In this document: piece after piece, positions 7,200-9,724 of the stretch
Layout: every line of letters starts with the position of its first letter
Position numbering within the stretch: position 1 is the first letter of the stretch
NCBI GenBank assembly: GCA_029856295.1
Contig: JAHQWS010000042.1
Coordinates: 1 to 9,724, forward strand
Length of the DNA: 9,724 nt
DNA from: Promethearchaeia archaeon
GTDB taxonomy: Archaea > Asgardarchaeota > Lokiarchaeia > Sigyniarchaeales > SOKP01
Reading direction: 5' to 3'
Position numbers and translations under genes: made by a program
The notes under the pieces: model-generated
Told to the model about the DNA's origin: nothing
The model's database searches: none
What the model saw: the letters and a program-made list of their open reading frames with translations, nothing else

Positions 7200-7610
7200 T
7201 TACTCTAATTTCTTGAAATTAACTAGAAATTCAATGAAAAGGCATGCGAATATGAAATCTAATGAACCCAAGATAACAATAATTACTAAGAGGTCGCCTA
7301 ATAGAAAATATATGACACACATCATAAAGAATAGCAATTTGCTAACAATGCCAAGTATGACGCATCCGTGGTTTTTAGAAATATCCATCCCAACTATGAA
7401 ATACCCGATTCCAAAAGTTATTATTAACACCAGGAGAGAATGCAAAAAGAACAGGGTAGGCGGATATGAACTACCAAATTCTTCAAATATAGCGGGATCA
7501 AATATCGACGTAAAAATAAATGACACACCCATAATCCAGTTAAAAATCGCTCCTATAATAAAGAGGTATTTATAATATGTTTTTTTGTTCAAATAACTCC
7601 ACTTATCCAA
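7200..7610 (-). CDS. Small four-helix integral membrane protein, unrecognised family
   Basis: A 136-residue hydrophobic protein with four predicted membrane helices at about residues 15-37, 53-75, 83-104 and 107-129. The basic N-terminus (NKKTYYK), the short basic loop (DISKN, 76-80) and the KK-containing C-terminus suggest that both ends are cytoplasmic. The 38-52 loop (DPAIFEEFG) would be outside. Distinctive residues are NWIMG in helix 1 and FGIGYFIVGMDISKN at the end of helix 2. I do not recognise a named family and assign no function. The start is TTG: a stop lies two codons upstream, and the first internal Met (residue 27) would delete most of helix 1. A second in-frame TTG at residue 7 is also possible. 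The overlapping plus-strand reading frame at 7213-7575 is polar and family-less, and the membrane pattern favours the minus strand. Confidence 0.72.
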   Translation of the reverse strand: MDKWSYLNKKTYYKYLFIIGAIFNWIMGVSFIFTSIFDPAIFEEFGSSYPPTLFFLHSLLVLIITFGIGYFIVGMDISKNHGCVILGIVSKLLFFMMCVIYFLLGDLLVIIVILGSLDFIFACLFIEFLVNFKKLE

Positions 7611-7640
7611 ATATTATTTGTTTTTTAATTTTTAAATGTA

Positions 7641-7662
7641 AAATACTTAAATTTTAGTATTT
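7641..7662. promoter_or_regulatory. Inverted repeat over the membrane-protein promoter, possible operator
   Basis: Perfect 7-base arms AAATACT (7641-7647) and AGTATTT (7656-7662) are separated by 8 bases. The dyad overlaps the TATA-like box and extends towards the predicted transcript start, where archaeal repressors commonly bind. The arms are AT-rich, so chance is a real alternative. The rest of the 283-bp spacer (7611-7893) is featureless AT-rich sequence in which I see no clear promoter for the ligase. Confidence 0.25.
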
Positions 7663-7667
7663 ATAAT
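7657..7667 (-). promoter_or_regulatory. TATA-like box for the four-helix membrane protein gene
   Basis: The minus strand reads ATTATAAATAC, a strong archaeal TATA match about 50 bases before the TTG start. It predicts a leader of roughly 25 bases. Its downstream part overlaps one arm of a 22-bp inverted repeat (7641-7662). Confidence 0.45.
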
Positions 7668-7893
7668 TCAATCTTTTTAAATTTAAATTTTATTAGCTAA
7701 AAATGAAAATGATTAAATTAGAAAAATTAGGATTATCTTTATTAACGTTGAAATAAGATTGCTTAAAAATTAAATATCTCTTAACTATTTTGATCATTTG
7801 ATTTAGGAAAAGATAAATAGTATGCATGATTCCGAAAATTATTAAGATCTATTTTCAAAATTTAATGGAGTTTGATGTATATTATTCTCTTCT

Positions 7894-9570
7894 GTGCCTA
7901 TATGGGAAAAAATAAAGGAGTATGTAGATAAAAATAATTTTACACTCGGACATCTCTTAGATCTTAATGCCGAATTTTTTTTTGATGATGAAGCCGTTAT
8001 AATTAACGGACATCGTAAAACTTGGGGCGAGTTTCATAAAGACATTATGAGATTTACTTGTGTACTTTACCATCTCGGCTTTAAGAAAGATGATAAAATA
8101 GCAATATGGTCACAAAATCGCTATGAGTGGATGTTGGCTTGGTTTGCATTATTAAAATTAGGGATTATTTCAGTTCCGATGGATCATTGGTATAGACCAG
8201 AAGAATCGAGATTTATTTTAAATCATTCTGATTCGGTTGGTGTGATATGCACATCTGATTATCTTGAGCAAATAGATATGGATCGATGTGAGTATTATCC
8301 AAATTTAGAGAAGATAATTGTAATGGATGATCTTCCTAATAAATATAGATATAAGACTGGAATCTATTTCATGAAAGAATTAATGAACCACAAGAACGAT
8401 TATGACCTGTATAAAGTAATGAAAATACAAGAAACCTTAAATCGATTTAATACGGCCTTTTTTCTTTATACAAGTGGTACAACTGGTATACCTAAAGGTG
8501 CTCAACTAAGTCATTATAACATCATCAAAAATATGATTTTTACAAGTAAAAATATGAAAAATACCCATGATGATAAAATGGTTATTCCTGTCCCATTTTC
8601 TCACGTCTTCGGAAATGTAGTAGGAATTACCTTAGCATGCATAACAGGGACGACGATGATACCATTAAGAGATCAAGATCCTAAAGTTGCATTAGAAACA
8701 GTAATGAGAGAAAGAGCAACGATCTTACATGGTACTCCCACACATTTTATACGATATATTAGAGAGAAAGAGCAACATCCTGAATGGGAGATATCTTGTC
8801 TGAGAACTGGGATAATCGCAGGTGCACCATGTCCTCCCGAGACGATGAAAGGGATAATGGAAGCTCTTAAAATGCCAGAGATCATTATTGGCTATGGAAT
8901 GACGGAGTTATCACCCTTTTGTACTATGACATCCCCAGAGGATTCCTTTTATTATAGAACGAATAGTGTTGGTAAAAGTTTGCCAGAAATGGAAATTAAA
9001 ATTGTAGATGAAAAGAATAATCCTGTAAAGATAGGAGAAAAGGGAGAAATTTGTGTCAAAGGTTATAATGTTATGAAAGGTTATTACAAAGTTATAGAAA
9101 AGACCCGAGATGCTATAGATCAAGATGGATTTATGCATACCGGTGATCTTGGAATTGTAGATAAAAATGGATATTATAAAATTGTAGGCCGAAAAAAAGA
9201 TATGATAATTTATGGGGGATTCAATATATATCCAGTAATGATTGAAGAATATCTTCTTAATCATCCAAATATTATAGAAGTTGCAGTTGTAGGTGTACCA
9301 GATCCAGAATACGGAGAAGTTGTGGCAGCAGTCGCTAATGTTAACGATGGTATAACGGAACAGAATCTAGTTGATTATTGTTATGGAAATATTTCGAGTC
9401 CTAGTGTGCCTCGATTTGTATCATTTGGTGTTGAGCTACCACTCTCAGGAAGAGGAAAAGTACAAAAATTTAAATTAAAAGGAATCTTGGCAAAAATGCT
9501 GAAAGAAGGTAAATTGGGTCCAAAAGTTATACCCACCTTGGTTAAAGAAAGAGCTACCATTAAAAAATAA
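7894..9570 (+). CDS. AMP-forming acyl-CoA synthetase (fatty-acid--CoA ligase-like)
   Basis: A 558-residue adenylate-forming enzyme of the ANL superfamily. It activates a carboxylic acid with ATP to an acyl-AMP and transfers it to CoA, acting in the cytoplasm. All core motifs are present: P-loop-like YTSGTTGIPKG (192-202); PVPFSHVFGN following it; YGMTE (334-338); TGD (416-418), with Asp418 for ribose binding; the hinge GRKKDMI (432-438); and the catalytic lysine Lys522 in SGRGKVQK (518-525), where the usual form is SGK-I-x-K. The length is typical. The overall look (GGFNIYP at 441-447 and the YRPEES N-terminal motif) suits medium- or long-chain fatty acyl or related substrates, but the substrate cannot be read from sequence. 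The start is GTG: a stop lies at 7873-7875 and no ATG is in frame between. There is no clear Shine-Dalgarno element. No beta-oxidation gene is visible beside it; it stands alone. Confidence 0.92.
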   Translation: MPIWEKIKEYVDKNNFTLGHLLDLNAEFFFDDEAVIINGHRKTWGEFHKDIMRFTCVLYHLGFKKDDKIAIWSQNRYEWMLAWFALLKLGIISVPMDHWYRPEESRFILNHSDSVGVICTSDYLEQIDMDRCEYYPNLEKIIVMDDLPNKYRYKTGIYFMKELMNHKNDYDLYKVMKIQETLNRFNTAFFLYTSGTTGIPKGAQLSHYNIIKNMIFTSKNMKNTHDDKMVIPVPFSHVFGNVVGITLACITGTTMIPLRDQDPKVALETVMRERATILHGTPTHFIRYIREKEQHPEWEISCLRTGIIAGAPCPPETMKGIMEALKMPEIIIGYGMTELSPFCTMTSPEDSFYYRTNSVGKSLPEMEIKIVDEKNNPVKIGEKGEICVKGYNVMKGYYKVIEKTRDAIDQDGFMHTGDLGIVDKNGYYKIVGRKKDMIIYGGFNIYPVMIEEYLLNHPNIIEVAVVGVPDPEYGEVVAAVANVNDGITEQNLVDYCYGNISSPSVPRFVSFGVELPLSGRGKVQKFKLKGILAKMLKEGKLGPKVIPTLVKERATIKK

Positions 9571-9602
9571 GCATTTAATTAGTACTTAAATCTTCTTTAA
9601 CC

Positions 9603-9620
9603 AATTTTTCAATTATTTTT
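9603..9620 (+). terminator. T-tract terminator of the acyl-CoA synthetase gene
   Basis: Two five-T runs within AATTTTTCAATTATTTTT begin 33 bases after the ligase stop codon, with no hairpin. This is the usual form of an archaeal intrinsic terminator. Function is inferred from composition. Confidence 0.4.
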
Positions 9621-9640
9621 GACATTTAAGGTAATTCACG

Positions 9641-9659
9641 ATAAAAGAATTTCTTTTAT
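9641..9659. other. 19-bp perfect palindrome in the distal intergenic region
   Basis: ATAAAAGAA and TTCTTTTAT flank a single central T. With a one-base spacer it suits a dimeric protein-binding site better than an RNA hairpin. It lies 70 bases after the ligase stop. It could be an operator for a gene beyond the right edge or part of the ligase 3' end. The remaining bases to 9724 are AT-rich and I see no gene start in them. Confidence 0.3.
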
Positions 9660-9724
9660 ATTTACTCTATTTCTGAATAAACATAATTTTAAATATTTTA
9701 CAATAAGATTCTATATAATTACAA

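Noticed and set aside
7213..7575. 120-codon open frame on the plus strand antisense to the four-helix membrane protein
   Set aside because: Its translation is polar, Lys/Ile/Asn-rich and family-less, while the minus strand gives four regular membrane helices with sensible flanking charges and has a TATA-like box.
7703..7756. 17-codon ATG frame (MKMIKLEKLGLSLLTLK) in the spacer before the ligase
   Set aside because: Very short, no Shine-Dalgarno element and no homologue that I know; expected by chance in such sequence, though a leader peptide cannot be excluded.
8911..9264. 117-codon open frame on the minus strand inside the acyl-CoA synthetase gene
   Set aside because: It lies wholly antisense to conserved motifs of the ligase (TGD, GRKKD); Ile/Phe/Tyr-rich translation is expected from the complement of AT-rich coding sequence.

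Overview
The window looks like a piece of an Asgard archaeal chromosome, most likely of the Lokiarchaeia (Promethearchaeia) type. The grounds are a very AT-rich sequence, a Rab/Ras-like small GTPase with a complete set of G-motifs, a large secreted NosD-type beta-helix protein with a C-terminal membrane anchor, and archaeal TATA-like boxes close to the starts. The lineage call is inference from gene content; there is no rRNA or other phylogenetic marker here.

Layout: (1) 1-2909, plus strand: a SNF2/RapA-type helicase cut by the left edge, which lacks only its N-terminus with the Walker A motif. (2) 2943-5306, minus strand: a 787-residue surface protein of about 23-residue beta-helix turns with a signal peptide, one C-terminal membrane helix and a charged tail. 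(3) 5487-6299, minus strand: a DUF4213/DUF364 putative metal-chelation protein. (4) 6451-6972, plus strand: a Rab-like GTPase, divergent from the DUF364 gene across 151 bp. (5) 7200-7610, minus strand: an unrecognised four-helix membrane protein, convergent with the GTPase gene; a hairpin lies between them. (6) 7894-9570, plus strand: an AMP-forming acyl-CoA synthetase. The last 154 bp hold T-tracts and a 19-bp palindrome. No gene-free stretch exceeds 300 bp.

The genes do not form an operon. Every gene stands alone, in convergent or divergent arrangement, and each complete gene has its own TATA-like box, except the ligase, for which none is clear. Three of the five complete genes appear to start with TTG or GTG. 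The genes cover separate jobs (DNA/chromatin remodelling, cell surface, metal or cofactor handling, GTPase signalling, fatty-acid activation), and I see no co-transcribed new system. The most distinctive items are the two-zone beta-helix protein (sequons confined to the first 60%, acidic exact-period repeats in the rest, a phased cysteine ladder) and the Rab-like GTPase that has no prenylation cysteine.
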